DNA of 64,000 nt from Glycomyces luteolus (GCF_027622875.1 NZ_JAPZVP010000012.1:112460-176459); one strand, 5' to 3'; shown: positions 35,838-44,962, counted from the stretch's first letter. The notes: generated from the letters alone by a model not told the origin. A program made the numbers and translations.

Positions 35838-36950
35838 ATGAACGCACTCGCACCGCTCGAGCCCCAGCGACTCGAGCCTCTTCACCTCAGGGTCGTCTGG
35901 CTCCCGGACGACACCGTCCGCGACGTGTACGTCGACGGGGACCGCATCACCTTCGAACCCGTGCCGGGCGCCCGCACCGTGGCCACCAACGGGTTCGCGC
36001 TCCCCGGGCTCGTAGACGCCCACTGCCACATCGGCATCCGCCGCGGCCCCAAACCCATCGAGAGTCTCGACCAGGCCCGCGGACTCGCGCACACCGACCG
36101 CGACACCGGCGTCCTCGCCATCCGCGACGCCGGATCGCCCTACCCCTACCCCGAACTCGTGGGCGAGGACGGCATGCCGCGCCTCATCCGCGCCGGGCAC
36201 CACATCGCCGCCTCCCGCCGCTACCTGCGCGGCATCGGCCTCGAATGCGAGCCCCACGAGGCCGTGGCCGCGCTGGCCCGCCAGGCGAAACTCGGCGACG
36301 GCTGGGTGAAGCTCGTCGGGGACTGGATCGACCGCGACAAGGGCGACCTCGCACCGTCCTTCGAACCCGAGATCCTCACCGCCGCGATCCACGCCGCCCA
36401 GGCCGAGGGCGCGAAGGTCGCCGTGCACACCTTCTCCGAAGAGGCCGTCGCGTGCGTCGTCGAAGCGGGCGTCGACTCCGTCGAGCACGGCACCGGCCTC
36501 GCCCCGGACCTCCTCGACCGCATGGCCGAGCGCGGCATCGCCTTGGTGCCCACCATGATCAACATCGAGACCTTCGACGACATCGCCGCCGGGGCCGACG
36601 TCAAGTTCCCCCGCTACGCCGACCACATGCGACGCCTCAAGCAGGGCTTCCCCGAAGTCGTGCGCGCCGCTTGGGAAGCGGGCGTGCCCGTCTACCTCGG
36701 CACCGACGCGGGCGGCGGCATCGACCACGGACTCGCGGCCGAGGAGATGCGGCTGCTGCACGAGAAAGCGGGCATCCCGGCCGCCGACGTCGTGGCCGCC
36801 GCGTCCTGGCGCGCCCGCGAATGGCTCGGCCTCCCAACGGATCTCGGCGATCTTGTGGTCTACGAACGCGACCCGCGCGCCGACCTCGCGGCGGCCCGCG
36901 AGCCCGCGCTCATCGTCCTGCGCGGGCGAATCCTCAAGTCCCCCAAATAA
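35838..36950 (+). CDS. Amidohydrolase family protein
   Basis: 370 residues. LPGLVDAHCHIG carries the HxH metal ligands after a small beta domain; VKL with Lys, AVHTFS and SVEHGTGL give further His ligands, and GTDAGGGI the catalytic Asp. This is the imidazolonepropionase/prolidase-like branch of the metal-dependent hydrolase superfamily. A gene of this kind follows ffh in mycobacteria and other actinomycetes. Substrate unknown. Confidence 0.87.
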   Translation: MNALAPLEPQRLEPLHLRVVWLPDDTVRDVYVDGDRITFEPVPGARTVATNGFALPGLVDAHCHIGIRRGPKPIESLDQARGLAHTDRDTGVLAIRDAGSPYPYPELVGEDGMPRLIRAGHHIAASRRYLRGIGLECEPHEAVAALARQAKLGDGWVKLVGDWIDRDKGDLAPSFEPEILTAAIHAAQAEGAKVAVHTFSEEAVACVVEAGVDSVEHGTGLAPDLLDRMAERGIALVPTMINIETFDDIAAGADVKFPRYADHMRRLKQGFPEVVRAAWEAGVPVYLGTDAGGGIDHGLAAEEMRLLHEKAGIPAADVVAAASWRAREWLGLPTDLGDLVVYERDPRADLAAAREPALIVLRGRILKSPK

Positions 36951-37080
36951 AAACGCAGTGACCTGCGGCTTTTGCGGCATTCCTGAACCGGCCTGGTCCC
37001 CACCTGTGGCGGGGGTCGGCTATCGTGAACCTCCCCGCGCCGTTTCCCGCCCGAGCAGACCCGAGCAGAGAGCTATAGCG

Positions 37081-37596
37081 ATGACTTATCCTCCGCCTCC
37101 TCCGGACCAGTCCGGTCAGGGCGGCTTCCAGTACGACCCGTACGGCAGCCAGCCCGGTTCCCAGCCCCAGAACCCCTCGCAGCCGCAGCAGCCCGGCTAC
37201 GGCCCGCCCTCGCAGCCGCAGCAGCCGGGCTACGGCCCCGCGCCGCAGCTGCCGCCGCAGGCCCCCGGCTACCCGCCGCAATACGGCGCGCCCGGCTACG
37301 GCCCGCAGCTGCCCAAGGGCCAGGCGATCGGCTCGATGGTCACCGGCATCATCAGCGTCGCGGGCCTCTGCATCCCGTACATCAACTTCGCCAGCCTGGT
37401 TCTCGGCATCATCGCCGCGATCCTCGGCGGCGTGGCGCTGAAGAAGATCAACCGAGGTGAGGCCGCGGGCAAGGGGCAGGCGATCACCGGGCTCGTGCTC
37501 GGCATCATCGTCTGCGCGCTCGCCGCGATCGGCATCATCATGTTCTTCGCCGTCGGCGCGACCATGCTGGGCACCGGCGCGGCCACCACGTACTAG
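37081..37596 (+). CDS. DUF4190 membrane protein with Pro/Gln-rich tail
   Basis: 171 residues from the ATG at 37081. Residues 1-78 are a low-complexity Pro/Gln/Gly/Tyr tail; the 11-residue block SQPQQPGYGPP occurs twice as a 33-bp DNA repeat (37174 and 37207). Two membrane helices (about 85-110 and 132-160) around LKKINRGEAAGKGQAITGLV are the DUF4190 signature. Such proteins are small actinobacterial membrane proteins of unknown function. Confidence 0.83.
   Translation: MTYPPPPPDQSGQGGFQYDPYGSQPGSQPQNPSQPQQPGYGPPSQPQQPGYGPAPQLPPQAPGYPPQYGAPGYGPQLPKGQAIGSMVTGIISVAGLCIPYINFASLVLGIIAAILGGVALKKINRGEAAGKGQAITGLVLGIIVCALAAIGIIMFFAVGATMLGTGAATTY
37174..37239 (+). repeat. 33-bp tandem repeat within the DUF4190 gene
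   Basis: Two near-identical 33-bp copies beginning CCCTCGCAGCCGCAGCAGCC encode the repeated SQPQQPGYGP block. In-frame repeats like this can change copy number by slippage. Confidence 0.6.
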
Positions 37597-37607
37597 AACA
37601 GCTGCAT

Positions 37608-37643
37608 CGAAAGCGGCGCGGTCCCAGGCCCGCGCCGCTTTCG
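37608..37643 (+). terminator. Terminator after the DUF4190 gene
   Basis: CGAAAGCGGCGCGG pairs exactly with CCGCGCCGCTTTCG (14 bp, 8-nt loop), 11 bp after the stop codon. Confidence 0.7.
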
Positions 37644-37703
37644 TGTTCGCAGCAGCGGTCGCCGCAAGGGGCACGGCGCCGCGCCGCATTGCCCGACGAG
37701 CGT

Positions 37704-38063
37704 TCAGACGACGACGAGGCAGAACGGGTGCCCCGCCGGATCGGCGAAGACCCGCCAGGCGTCGCCGCCGCCTTCCAGCCTTCGCGCACCGAGCGCGAGC
37801 ACCTTCGGTTCGGCCTCGTCGAGGTCGTCGACGCGCACGTCGAAGTGCATCTGCTGCGGAACGCCGTTCCCGGGCCAGGTGGGCGGCCGGTAGTCCTCCA
37901 CTTGCTCGAAGGCCACTCCGGGCCGATCAGGGGCGTCGCCGATGACGATCCAGCTCTCGTCGTAGCCCTGCACCCGGACCATCCCCAGCAGCTCCTGGTA
38001 GAAGTTCGCGAGCGTCTCGGGGTCCGGGCAGTTGATGATGAGGCCGTGCCATTTGCCGATCAT
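37704..38063 (-). CDS. VOC family (glyoxalase-like) protein
   Basis: 119 residues; single-module VOC protein with LIINCPDPETLANFYQELLGM at the start, HFDVRVDDLDEAEP in the middle and FADPAGHPFCLVVV at the end, the pattern of the DUF2 glyoxalase-like group widespread in actinomycetes. Function unknown. A terminator-like hairpin separates it from tatB upstream on the same strand. Confidence 0.85.
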   Translation of the reverse strand: MIGKWHGLIINCPDPETLANFYQELLGMVRVQGYDESWIVIGDAPDRPGVAFEQVEDYRPPTWPGNGVPQQMHFDVRVDDLDEAEPKVLALGARRLEGGGDAWRVFADPAGHPFCLVVV

Positions 38064-38095
38064 CCCCGCAGTGTGGCACGCGGGTGCGACAGAAA

Positions 38096-38120
38096 ACGGC
38101 CGCCCGGACCGGGCGGCCGT
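38096..38120 (-). terminator. Terminator of the htrA-tatB transcript
   Basis: ACGGCCGCCCGG and CCGGGCGGCCGT are complementary about a single base, and on the minus strand the stem is followed by TTTC. It lies 20 bp past the tatB stop. Confidence 0.75.
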
Positions 38121-38139
38121 GATCAGCGTCGAGTTCGGC

Positions 38140-38631
38140 TCAGGTGACGTCGTCGAAGGTGGCGGCGCGCTCGCGGGTCCGCTCGGCGGGCGCCTCGGCC
38201 GCGGTGTCGCTCGACCCGTTGGAGCCGTTGGTTCCGTTGGAGCCGTTGGCGTCCCGGGTGAGGCTGCCGCGGTTGACGCTGCGGCGCGTGCCCTCGAGTT
38301 CGCGGGTGGTGTCGGTGAGGCCCTCCTTGAGCGGCTTGGTGCCCTCCTGGAGGTCGCGCATCGTGGACTTGAGGGGGCTCGTCAGCATCTCCTGGTCCTC
38401 TTCGGTCAGGATGTGCTTGCGGACGAAGGCCTTGGGGTTGAGGTCCTCGGGCTTGATGTCGGTGCCGATCTCGCGGCTGAGGTCCGCGGCGGCGTTGGAC
38501 GCCATGTTGCGGGCCTTCGAGATGAAGCGGCGCAGGTTGGCGAGTGCCTTCGGCAGCTTGTCCGGACCCCACAGGAAGATCGCGATGAGGATGATGACCA
38601 GGAACTCGGTCGGACCGAAATTTCCGAACAC
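38140..38631 (-). CDS. tatB: Sec-independent protein translocase TatB
   Basis: 163 residues from a GTG at 38631 with TTGGGAGGATC upstream. FGNFGPTEFLVIILIAIFLWGPDKLPKAL is the TatA/B start: a short membrane helix, hinge and amphipathic helix with conserved FGPxE and GPxxLP. The long charged C-terminal tail and position directly after htrA point to TatB rather than TatA. Residues near 120-135 are an Asn/Gly/Ser run. It forms the TatBC receptor for folded twin-arginine substrates. Confidence 0.9.
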   Translation of the reverse strand: MFGNFGPTEFLVIILIAIFLWGPDKLPKALANLRRFISKARNMASNAAADLSREIGTDIKPEDLNPKAFVRKHILTEEDQEMLTSPLKSTMRDLQEGTKPLKEGLTDTTRELEGTRRSVNRGSLTRDANGSNGTNGSNGSSDTAAEAPAERTRERAATFDDVT

Positions 38632-38698
38632 GCTGATCCTCCCAATGCTTACCTGTGCCTGCTGATACCTGAAAAACCTCCGCCTAGAGTACCTCCAC

Positions 38699-40150
38699 TC
38701 AGTCGGTGGCCGCCTCCAGCGTGACCTGGGCACTGTGTTCCTCGCCATCCCGCTCGTAGACGACGGTCACAACGGTGCCCGGGGCTAGCTTGCGGATGAG
38801 CGCGATGAGTTCGGTGTTCTCGGCGACCATGTTGCCGTTGAAGCTGGTCAGGACGTCGCCGTCCTGGAGTCCGGCGTCGTCGGCGGGGGACCCGGCGACG
38901 ATCTTGCTGAGGGTCACGCCGATCCCCAGTTCGGATTCTCCGAGTTCGGCGCCGAGCACGGTGTGGCTGGCCGAGCCCGTCGCGATGATCTCGTCGGCGA
39001 TGCGCTTGGCCTGGTTGATCGGGATGGCGAAGCCGATGCCGATGTTGCCGGCCTCCCCTTCTGCCGCAGTGGAGGCGATCGCGGTGTTGATGCCGATTAC
39101 CTGCCCGGCGATGTCGGTGAGCGGCCCGCCGGAGTTGCCGGGGTTGATGGCGGCGTCGGTCTGGATCGCGGCCATCACCGATTCGACCTCGCCGTTGTTG
39201 TTCTCGGTGAGCACCGGCCGGTCGATGGCCGAGATGATCCCCTCGGTGACCGTGGAGGAGAGGCCGAGCGGCGCGCCCACGGCGAGCACGGGGTCGCCGA
39301 CGGCGACCCGGTCGGAGTCGGCGAGGACCATCGCGGGGTGCTCGTCGCCTTCGATGCGCAGGACGGCGACGTCCGAGTCGGGGTCGGAGCCGACCACCTC
39401 GGCGGTGGTCACGTTGCCGTCGCTGAAGAGCACCTGGAGGCTGTCGGCGGGCTCGGTGCCGCCGCCGACGACCACGTGGTGGTTGGTCATGACATAGCCG
39501 TCGTCGGAGACGATGAAGCCCGAGCCGTTGCCGCCGTCCGAGGTGAGGACCGTGACGACCGAGGGCATGATCTGCTCGACGACGCCGGCGACGGAGGAGA
39601 CGTCGCGTTCGGTCTGCGGCTCGGCGCCCAGAAAGCTGCCGTCGCCGGAGCCGGAGCGGGTGGCCCAGATGCCGATGGCCGCGCCGAGGGTGCCCGCGAT
39701 GAGCGCGGTGACGGCCGAGACGGCGATGACGATGCCGAGCGCGGGCCTGGCGCGCGGCGTGCGTGCCGGGAGCGGCTCGGGTGCGGGGGCGAGGGGGACC
39801 GGCCGGGTCTCGATGACGGCGCGGCTGGCGGGGTCGCGCCATGGGTCGGAGGCGGCGGCGGGGTGCCACCAGGCCGACTGGTCGGGCTGCGGGGCCGCGT
39901 ACTGATGGGCCGGTCCGCTCATCGAGGGCGCTCCGGGAGGCGCGGCCGGGTCCTGCGCGGGCTGATCGGCGCCCTGCCGCATGCCGGAGGCAGCCGAGTC
40001 GTACGGCGCGGGTTCCTGCGCGGACCCCGCGTGCGGCACCCCCGGTTGCGGCGCGGTCCCGTACGGCCCGTTCGACTGCGGCGCATGGGCCGGTTCGGGG
40101 TGTTGCGGATTGCCCGGATCTGCCTGGGGCGGCTGGGTGCCGGAAGTCAT
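38699..40150 (-). CDS. htrA: HtrA/DegP-type membrane serine protease with PDZ domain
   Basis: 483 residues from the ATG at 40150. A Pro-rich cytoplasmic tail (about 1-136), one membrane helix (ALGIVIAVSAVTALIAGTLG), then the trypsin-like domain with His in TNHHVVVGGG, Asp in DSDVAVLRIEG and Ser in NPGNSGGPL. A C-terminal PDZ domain (AGSPADDAGLQDGDVLTSFNG) follows. It degrades or refolds damaged envelope proteins. The htrA-tatB order is the mycobacterial one; the sigE and anti-sigma genes normally before it are not here. Confidence 0.93.
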   Translation of the reverse strand: MTSGTQPPQADPGNPQHPEPAHAPQSNGPYGTAPQPGVPHAGSAQEPAPYDSAASGMRQGADQPAQDPAAPPGAPSMSGPAHQYAAPQPDQSAWWHPAAASDPWRDPASRAVIETRPVPLAPAPEPLPARTPRARPALGIVIAVSAVTALIAGTLGAAIGIWATRSGSGDGSFLGAEPQTERDVSSVAGVVEQIMPSVVTVLTSDGGNGSGFIVSDDGYVMTNHHVVVGGGTEPADSLQVLFSDGNVTTAEVVGSDPDSDVAVLRIEGDEHPAMVLADSDRVAVGDPVLAVGAPLGLSSTVTEGIISAIDRPVLTENNNGEVESVMAAIQTDAAINPGNSGGPLTDIAGQVIGINTAIASTAAEGEAGNIGIGFAIPINQAKRIADEIIATGSASHTVLGAELGESELGIGVTLSKIVAGSPADDAGLQDGDVLTSFNGNMVAENTELIALIRKLAPGTVVTVVYERDGEEHSAQVTLEAATD

Positions 40151-40292
40151 GACTGAAAGTCTATGCCGGAATTGCCGCTCGTTCATCTGCCCCGCCATTC
40201 CGCCCCGTATCGGATGGTCCGCCAACCGGACGAGCCGGCCTCGGCGAGGCTTGCGACCGTAAATCGGCGCAAGTGCGGGCAGCAGAGGTTGA

Positions 40293-40324
40293 AGGACCCG
40301 CTCCGCGTGAACGGAGCGGGTCCT
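40293..40324. terminator. Hairpin downstream of the DUF3117 gene
   Basis: AGGACCCGCTCCG and CGGAGCGGGTCCT form a perfect 13-bp stem with a 6-nt loop, between the DUF3117 stop and the htrA promoter region. Confidence 0.65.
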
Positions 40325-40381
40325 CAGGTCCGATCGGCAGCGGGGTGACCGCCGTGGTGGGGTGGCGTGGTGGAGAAGGGA

Positions 40382-40549
40382 CTACTCCAGGGCGCCCTGG
40401 AGCTCCTTGTTCAAGGTCGCTGCTTCTTCCGGGGTCATCTCCACGACCAGCCGCCCACCGCCTTCGAGCGGAACCCGCATGATGATGCCGCGGCCCTCCT
40501 GAGTTACTTCCAGTGGGCCGTCGCCAGTCCGCGGTTTCATGGCCGCCAT
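40382..40549 (-). CDS. DUF3117 small protein
   Basis: 55 residues from the ATG at 40549 with GAGGGGAGACC upstream. MAAMKPRTGDGPLEVTQEGR and RVPLEGGGRLVVEMTPEEA are the near-invariant core of this short actinobacterial family. Function unknown; usually single-copy and soluble. Confidence 0.92.
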   Translation of the reverse strand: MAAMKPRTGDGPLEVTQEGRGIIMRVPLEGGGRLVVEMTPEEAATLNKELQGALE

Positions 40550-40733
40550 TTTGGTCTCCCCTCGATCCAAGGCCGCAGGTTGCGACTCGACGTTGCTAGA
40601 TCAAGTTTCCCCGATGACGTGGGCGAAGGCCAACTCGCCCCTCCGGGTATGTGACAAAGATGCGTAGAAATCTACCGGAAAGTGCCTTTTGTGACTTGCG
40701 TGATTTTTCTTAACGGACTATGACCCCGGTCAC

Positions 40734-41258
40734 TCACTCTTCCGGGTCCTGCTCGTGCTCGACGCCCAAAAGGAACGAAGTGCCCTCAAGTTCCCTTCCG
40801 TACGGTGCGACGAACGTCGGCAGTTCCTTCGGCCCGAGCGAACGGATGTACGACCAGAACTGGCGCACCGCCTCGGCCTTGTCCACCGCCTCGATGGGCA
40901 TGGAGAGGGTCACGAGCCAGTCGCTGCGGCGCTCGGGGGTCGGCAGGGTCCGCACCAGGTCCTCCCACGCCTCCGGGTTGAGCGCGGTCCAGGCGTCCTT
41001 GGCGGCGCCCTCGGTGCCGTAGACGCTCACCGTCTCGGCGGTCGCGGCGGGCTCTTCGAGGCGGCGTCGGTACGCGACGGCCGCGCCGTCGATCTCGCCG
41101 AGCGCGAACACGCCCTCCCGGCCGACCAGCGCCACCTCGTCGCCGTCAGCGGCGCCTTCGGGGAGCGCCGCCGCGGGCTCGACCGCTTCGACCTCGTAGG
41201 CCTGTTGCTCGGTGTACTCGTCTTCGTCCAACGCCAGCAGCCAATAACGCATGGGCAT
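40734..41258 (-). CDS. Small EVE/PUA-like protein of the FtsK-like operon
   Basis: 174 residues, last gene of a four-gene cluster, starting 6 nt after the preceding stop. MRYWLLALDEDEY resembles the opening strand of EVE domains (MRYWLxxxEPxEY), and the length and beta-alternating pattern agree, but the rest is too diverged to be sure. Acidic throughout, no membrane segment. EVE domains bind modified bases and are common beside defence genes, which would fit; this is inference. Confidence 0.6.
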   Translation of the reverse strand: MPMRYWLLALDEDEYTEQQAYEVEAVEPAAALPEGAADGDEVALVGREGVFALGEIDGAAVAYRRRLEEPAATAETVSVYGTEGAAKDAWTALNPEAWEDLVRTLPTPERRSDWLVTLSMPIEAVDKAEAVRQFWSYIRSLGPKELPTFVAPYGRELEGTSFLLGVEHEQDPEE

Positions 41259-41264
41259 ATCCCA

Positions 41265-41711
41265 TCACGCCTCGTCGCGCGGCGCCGTCTCACCGCCGCC
41301 CTCGCGCCCTGCCTCACTCCCGGCGGCATCGGAACCGGTCGCGAGGTCGCCGGGGACGACCGAGTCGTCCTCGTCGGCGAGCCGCAGCGCATCGTCCTCA
41401 GCGGAGGTGCTCGGCTCGGCGGTGTCGAGCCTGGCCCGCATCTCGGCGAGCAGCTCGTCGCGGCGGCCGATCTCCCACGCGAGGCGGTCGAGGGCCGCGT
41501 CGACCTGGTCGGTGCGGTAGCCGCGCAGGCCTGTGTCGAACTTGACGGAGGCGACGGCGGTCTCGTCCACTGCCGCACCCTCGCCGAGGCCGAGCGGCGG
41601 GCCCGCGGCGGCGATGTCCAGGAGCGTGTCGCGGCCGGTGGCCCACACGACGATCGAGAAGGCGATCCACACGCCGATGACGGCGACGATGACCGGCAGC
41701 ACGAAACCCAC
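41265..41711 (-). CDS. Membrane-anchored DivIVA-domain protein
   Basis: 148 residues. One N-terminal membrane helix (about 3-25), then a DivIVA-like block FDTGLRGYRTDQVDAALDRL (the FxxxxRGYxxxxVDxxLxxL signature) with a short coiled coil, and an acidic disordered tail. DivIVA proteins mark curved membrane or the growing pole and recruit partners. It lies third in the FtsK-like operon, 15 nt after the coiled-coil gene, and could place the complex in the cell. Confidence 0.75.
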   Translation of the reverse strand: MGFVLPVIVAVIGVWIAFSIVVWATGRDTLLDIAAAGPPLGLGEGAAVDETAVASVKFDTGLRGYRTDQVDAALDRLAWEIGRRDELLAEMRARLDTAEPSTSAEDDALRLADEDDSVVPGDLATGSDAAGSEAGREGGGETAPRDEA

Positions 41712-41726
41712 AGGAGTCTCCTCCGA

Positions 41727-42392
41727 CTAGAACCACGCGAAAAGCAGGACCACAGCAATTGTGCCGACCGCGAGGGTCACTCCCAGACGCGGGTTGTGGG
41801 GGACGACCGCCTTGATGGGCTTGCCGCTCCGGTCCAGCAGCGGCAGGCGCGGCCGGTTGGCCATCCCCACCAGCACATATCCGATGATCGTGGCGATCAC
41901 CGGCAGCAGGAACGTAACCCACCACTTCGAATCGTCGTTCCCTCCCGTCACGGCGAAGTACACGAGCTGCACCGCGAGGCACGCGACCATGCAGGACCCG
42001 TAGACGAGCAGTTCCCGCAAGATGTGGTGCGCCTTCGGCAGCAGCGTCGGCCGCTGCGCGGCCCGCGTCGTCGCAGTCCGGGCGAGCTCGGACTCCCGCA
42101 GGGCGGTCTTCGCGCGTTCCAGGACCCTGTCGGCATTGTCCGCGTCTTGCCCTGGCTGCAAGTCGGGCGCAGTGGCTTCGACTTGCTGCGGTGTCAAGTC
42201 GGGCGTACTGTGCCGCAACCGCGCGCACAGCTCCGCGAGCGCCATCGTCTGGTCGTCCAGTTCGGACCGCACCTCGCGCAGCGCTTCGCGGCGCCGCTCC
42301 AGCTGCCGCGTCGCCTGCGCGGTGCTCGCGGTCGTGTCGGCGTCGAGGCGCGCCAGTTCGTGCACCAGGTCCTCGTATGCGCTGAGGCTCAT
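41727..42392 (-). CDS. Coiled-coil membrane protein coupled to the FtsK-like ATPase
   Basis: 221 residues from the ATG at 42392, whose ATGA overlaps the ATPase stop. Residues 1-110 are helical and charged (LERRREALREVRSELDDQ), likely coiled coil; three hydrophobic helices follow (about 128-150, 159-178 and 201-219). It has no known family. Tight translational coupling suggests that it anchors or receives the ATPase at the membrane. Confidence 0.7.
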   Translation of the reverse strand: MSLSAYEDLVHELARLDADTTASTAQATRQLERRREALREVRSELDDQTMALAELCARLRHSTPDLTPQQVEATAPDLQPGQDADNADRVLERAKTALRESELARTATTRAAQRPTLLPKAHHILRELLVYGSCMVACLAVQLVYFAVTGGNDDSKWWVTFLLPVIATIIGYVLVGMANRPRLPLLDRSGKPIKAVVPHNPRLGVTLAVGTIAVVLLFAWF

Positions 42393-44941
42393 CGCGACTC
42401 CACCTTTCCGTGGCTGTCCTGGACCGGCAGGCCGTCGAGTCGGCCGGGCCGCACGTACGGGACGGCGAGCGTCTCGGTGCCCGCGTGCCGGTCGATCACC
42501 AGGCACCGGTTGGTGCGGGCTTCCCAGGTGCGTTCGAAGCCGCCGGTGATCGCGGCGAGGTCGTTCCCGGCGATGTTGAGCGCCACGACTCCGGCGCAGT
42601 GCTCGCGTCCGGCCGAGCCGCCGATGTCGTCGAGGAACCGGCGCGCGCCGCGCCACCAGCCGAGCAGGTGCACGCCGTCCGCCGGGCCGTGCAGCAGCAG
42701 GTCGCGCAGCGCTGAGGGCTGCCCGTCGGCGCCGTCGGCTCCGAACCACACCAGGTACGTCGGTTTGCCGCGCTTCCCGCCGAGGATCGTCCCCGGCGCG
42801 AGCTGGCGGCACTCGTGCCCGCCCGCCCCGAGTTCGGTCAGGACCTGCCGCGCGGTGTCCTCGACGCCGACGGCGGTCGCCACGACCTCGAACGCGACGC
42901 TCCCGGGTTCATGTTGGCGCCCAAGGGAGATCGCGGCGGCGGCGAGCACGTCGGCGGCCACCGCCGAGGTGCCGAGCACGGCCAGGTGCCGCCCGGGGCT
43001 GCGGTCGAACTGGTAGCCCACGGAGGACATGTGCACGTCGACGGCCCGGCCCAGGAGCGCGACGGGCGCGTGGGTCGGGGCGAGGTCCGCGAACCGCGGA
43101 TCGTCCTCAAGGTGCTGCTCGTCGAAGCCGCGGAAGACGATCGGCTCCACATCGGAGTCGCGCCGCTCCCACAGCTGCCGCCGCAGGCCCGTGAGCAGGT
43201 CTTCGGCGCTCGAGGCGTCGGGGAACCGGCAGGTCCGGTTGCGGCCCTTGATGCCCCCGGCGTCGTTGATGACGGCTTGGCCGACGCTGATGCCCTCCGC
43301 GGCGTCGTTGCCCTCGTCGAGCAGGTGCTTCGCGCCGGGCAGCGCCACGCGCAGCGGGAACTGCCCGAAGATCGAGTCCTTCTTGGAGTACAGGGCCTCG
43401 ATGCCGGAGATCGTCTGGCTCGCGAGCACCAGGTGCACGCCGTACGAGCGGCCCTTGCGCGCCAGCTCCTCCAGGTGCGCGACCGCTTCGCCCGCAAGGC
43501 GGTCGTTCCCGGCGAACAGCACGTGGAACTCGTCGACCACCGCCACGATCCGCGGCAGCGGCGTCTCCGGCCGCAGCTCGCGCAGCCGCGCCAGCCGCGT
43601 CGCCCCGGCCCGCTTCATGAGCCCCGCGCGCCTGGAGAGCTCGGCCCGCAGCGCCCCGAGCACGGCAACGCCGTACTCGCGGTCGGACTCGACGCCGACG
43701 GCCCGCACGTGCGGGATCCACGACGGATCGAGCGGCGAGGGCGTGAACTCGGTGAACGAGACGCCCTCCTTGAAGTCGAGCAGGTACAGCTCGAGTTCGG
43801 TGGGGGAGTAGCGGGTCGCGAGGCCGTACAGCACGTCGAGGAGGAACACGGTCTTGCCGCCGCCGGTGCGCCCGCCGATGAGCCAGTGCGGCGTCGCGTC
43901 GTCGAACGCGACCTCCACATCGCCGCCGGTGGCGCTCCCGGCCTGGTCGCGGCCGATCACCGTCGACAAACCGTCCCGGCTCGAAGCCGACCACAGCACC
44001 TCCGGCACGAGGTCGCCGACGCTCAGCTCCCCGGCCTCCTTGCGCTGCTGCGCCCTCGACCCGTAGACGGCGCGGGCGAGGCTCGGCGGCGGCGCGGCGT
44101 CGAGCCGCACCGGCAGCGGCAGGCTCCCGAGCCGCACGTCGTTCTCGTTGCAGTGCAGGTAGGTCGCGTGCTCGATCGCGGGCAGCGACTCCCGGTGCGG
44201 GAGCTGCTTCCACCCGCACAGCACGAGATGGCAGCGCGCCGAAGGCCCGGCGTGCGCCAGCGCGGCCAGCCGCTCGCGGGTCGAATTCCCGACCTCAGGG
44301 GGCAGACCGGCGATCACGATGAGATGGAACGGCCGGTCGGCGATCGACTGGCCGCGTGCGGCGATGTCGCGCAGCTCGGTGAGCCGCTTCTCCGCGTGCG
44401 TGAGGACCCGTGCGAGCGCGAGGTGGTCCGTGGCGACGGGACCGGCGATCCCGGCGTCCACGAGCGTTGTGGCGGGCGCGAAGACCTGTCCGAGGGTCAC
44501 GCCGTCGACCAGGCTCAGTTCGAGGTTGGGTTGCGCGGCGGTGATCCGCAGCAGGAGCGCTTGGAGCATCCCGGCGACGCGCGGGTCGGCGGCGTCGCCG
44601 TCGCACACGAGGTGCCCTTTGCCGAGGAGCCCGGTGAGCGCCGGGAACGCGGGCGCGTCGTCGATCTCGGCGGTGCCGATTCGCACGGCCTCAGTGGACG
44701 GCGCTTCCGTCCACAGCGGCGTTCCAGGAGCGATCGCGGCCAGGTCCTCGCCGATCCACCCGGTCGCGGTCTGCGCCGCGACGCCGCGCAGCCGCTCGGC
44801 CAGTTCACTGCGACGCTGCTCGACTCCCGTTGCGGCCAACCGCGAAGCGTCATCCTGAAGTATCGACTGGGCCTGGTCGGCGGCGCCGGCGGCCTCGCGC
44901 AGGCGCGCGGCCGCCCGCTCCAATTCGGTCCGCCAAGTCAA
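42389..44941 (-). CDS. Soluble FtsK/SpoIIIE (EccC-like) ATPase with one active and two degenerate ATPase domains
   Basis: 850 residues, no membrane helices. The central domain (about 325-610) has Walker A GGRTGGGKTV (356-365), LYLLDFKEG, Walker B RIVAVVDEFHVLF (464-476) and LVLASQTISGIE, the FtsK/HerA motor core. The preceding region (about 100-260) and the following one (about 650-830) look like diverged copies of the same fold without a P-loop (HLVCDGDAADPR and HLAVLGTSAVAAD). A degenerate-active-degenerate layout recalls EccC of type VII secretion, which has three such domains but active first. It could translocate DNA or protein through the coupled membrane partner. First gene of a four-gene operon. 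Confidence 0.82.
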   Translation of the reverse strand: MTWRTELERAAARLREAAGAADQAQSILQDDASRLAATGVEQRRSELAERLRGVAAQTATGWIGEDLAAIAPGTPLWTEAPSTEAVRIGTAEIDDAPAFPALTGLLGKGHLVCDGDAADPRVAGMLQALLLRITAAQPNLELSLVDGVTLGQVFAPATTLVDAGIAGPVATDHLALARVLTHAEKRLTELRDIAARGQSIADRPFHLIVIAGLPPEVGNSTRERLAALAHAGPSARCHLVLCGWKQLPHRESLPAIEHATYLHCNENDVRLGSLPLPVRLDAAPPPSLARAVYGSRAQQRKEAGELSVGDLVPEVLWSASSRDGLSTVIGRDQAGSATGGDVEVAFDDATPHWLIGGRTGGGKTVFLLDVLYGLATRYSPTELELYLLDFKEGVSFTEFTPSPLDPSWIPHVRAVGVESDREYGVAVLGALRAELSRRAGLMKRAGATRLARLRELRPETPLPRIVAVVDEFHVLFAGNDRLAGEAVAHLEELARKGRSYGVHLVLASQTISGIEALYSKKDSIFGQFPLRVALPGAKHLLDEGNDAAEGISVGQAVINDAGGIKGRNRTCRFPDASSAEDLLTGLRRQLWERRDSDVEPIVFRGFDEQHLEDDPRFADLAPTHAPVALLGRAVDVHMSSVGYQFDRSPGRHLAVLGTSAVAADVLAAAAISLGRQHEPGSVAFEVVATAVGVEDTARQVLTELGAGGHECRQLAPGTILGGKRGKPTYLVWFGADGADGQPSALRDLLLHGPADGVHLLGWWRGARRFLDDIGGSAGREHCAGVVALNIAGNDLAAITGGFERTWEARTNRCLVIDRHAGTETLAVPYVRPGRLDGLPVQDSHGKVESR

Positions 44942-44962
44942 AGCCGCCTCCTTGAAAGAATC

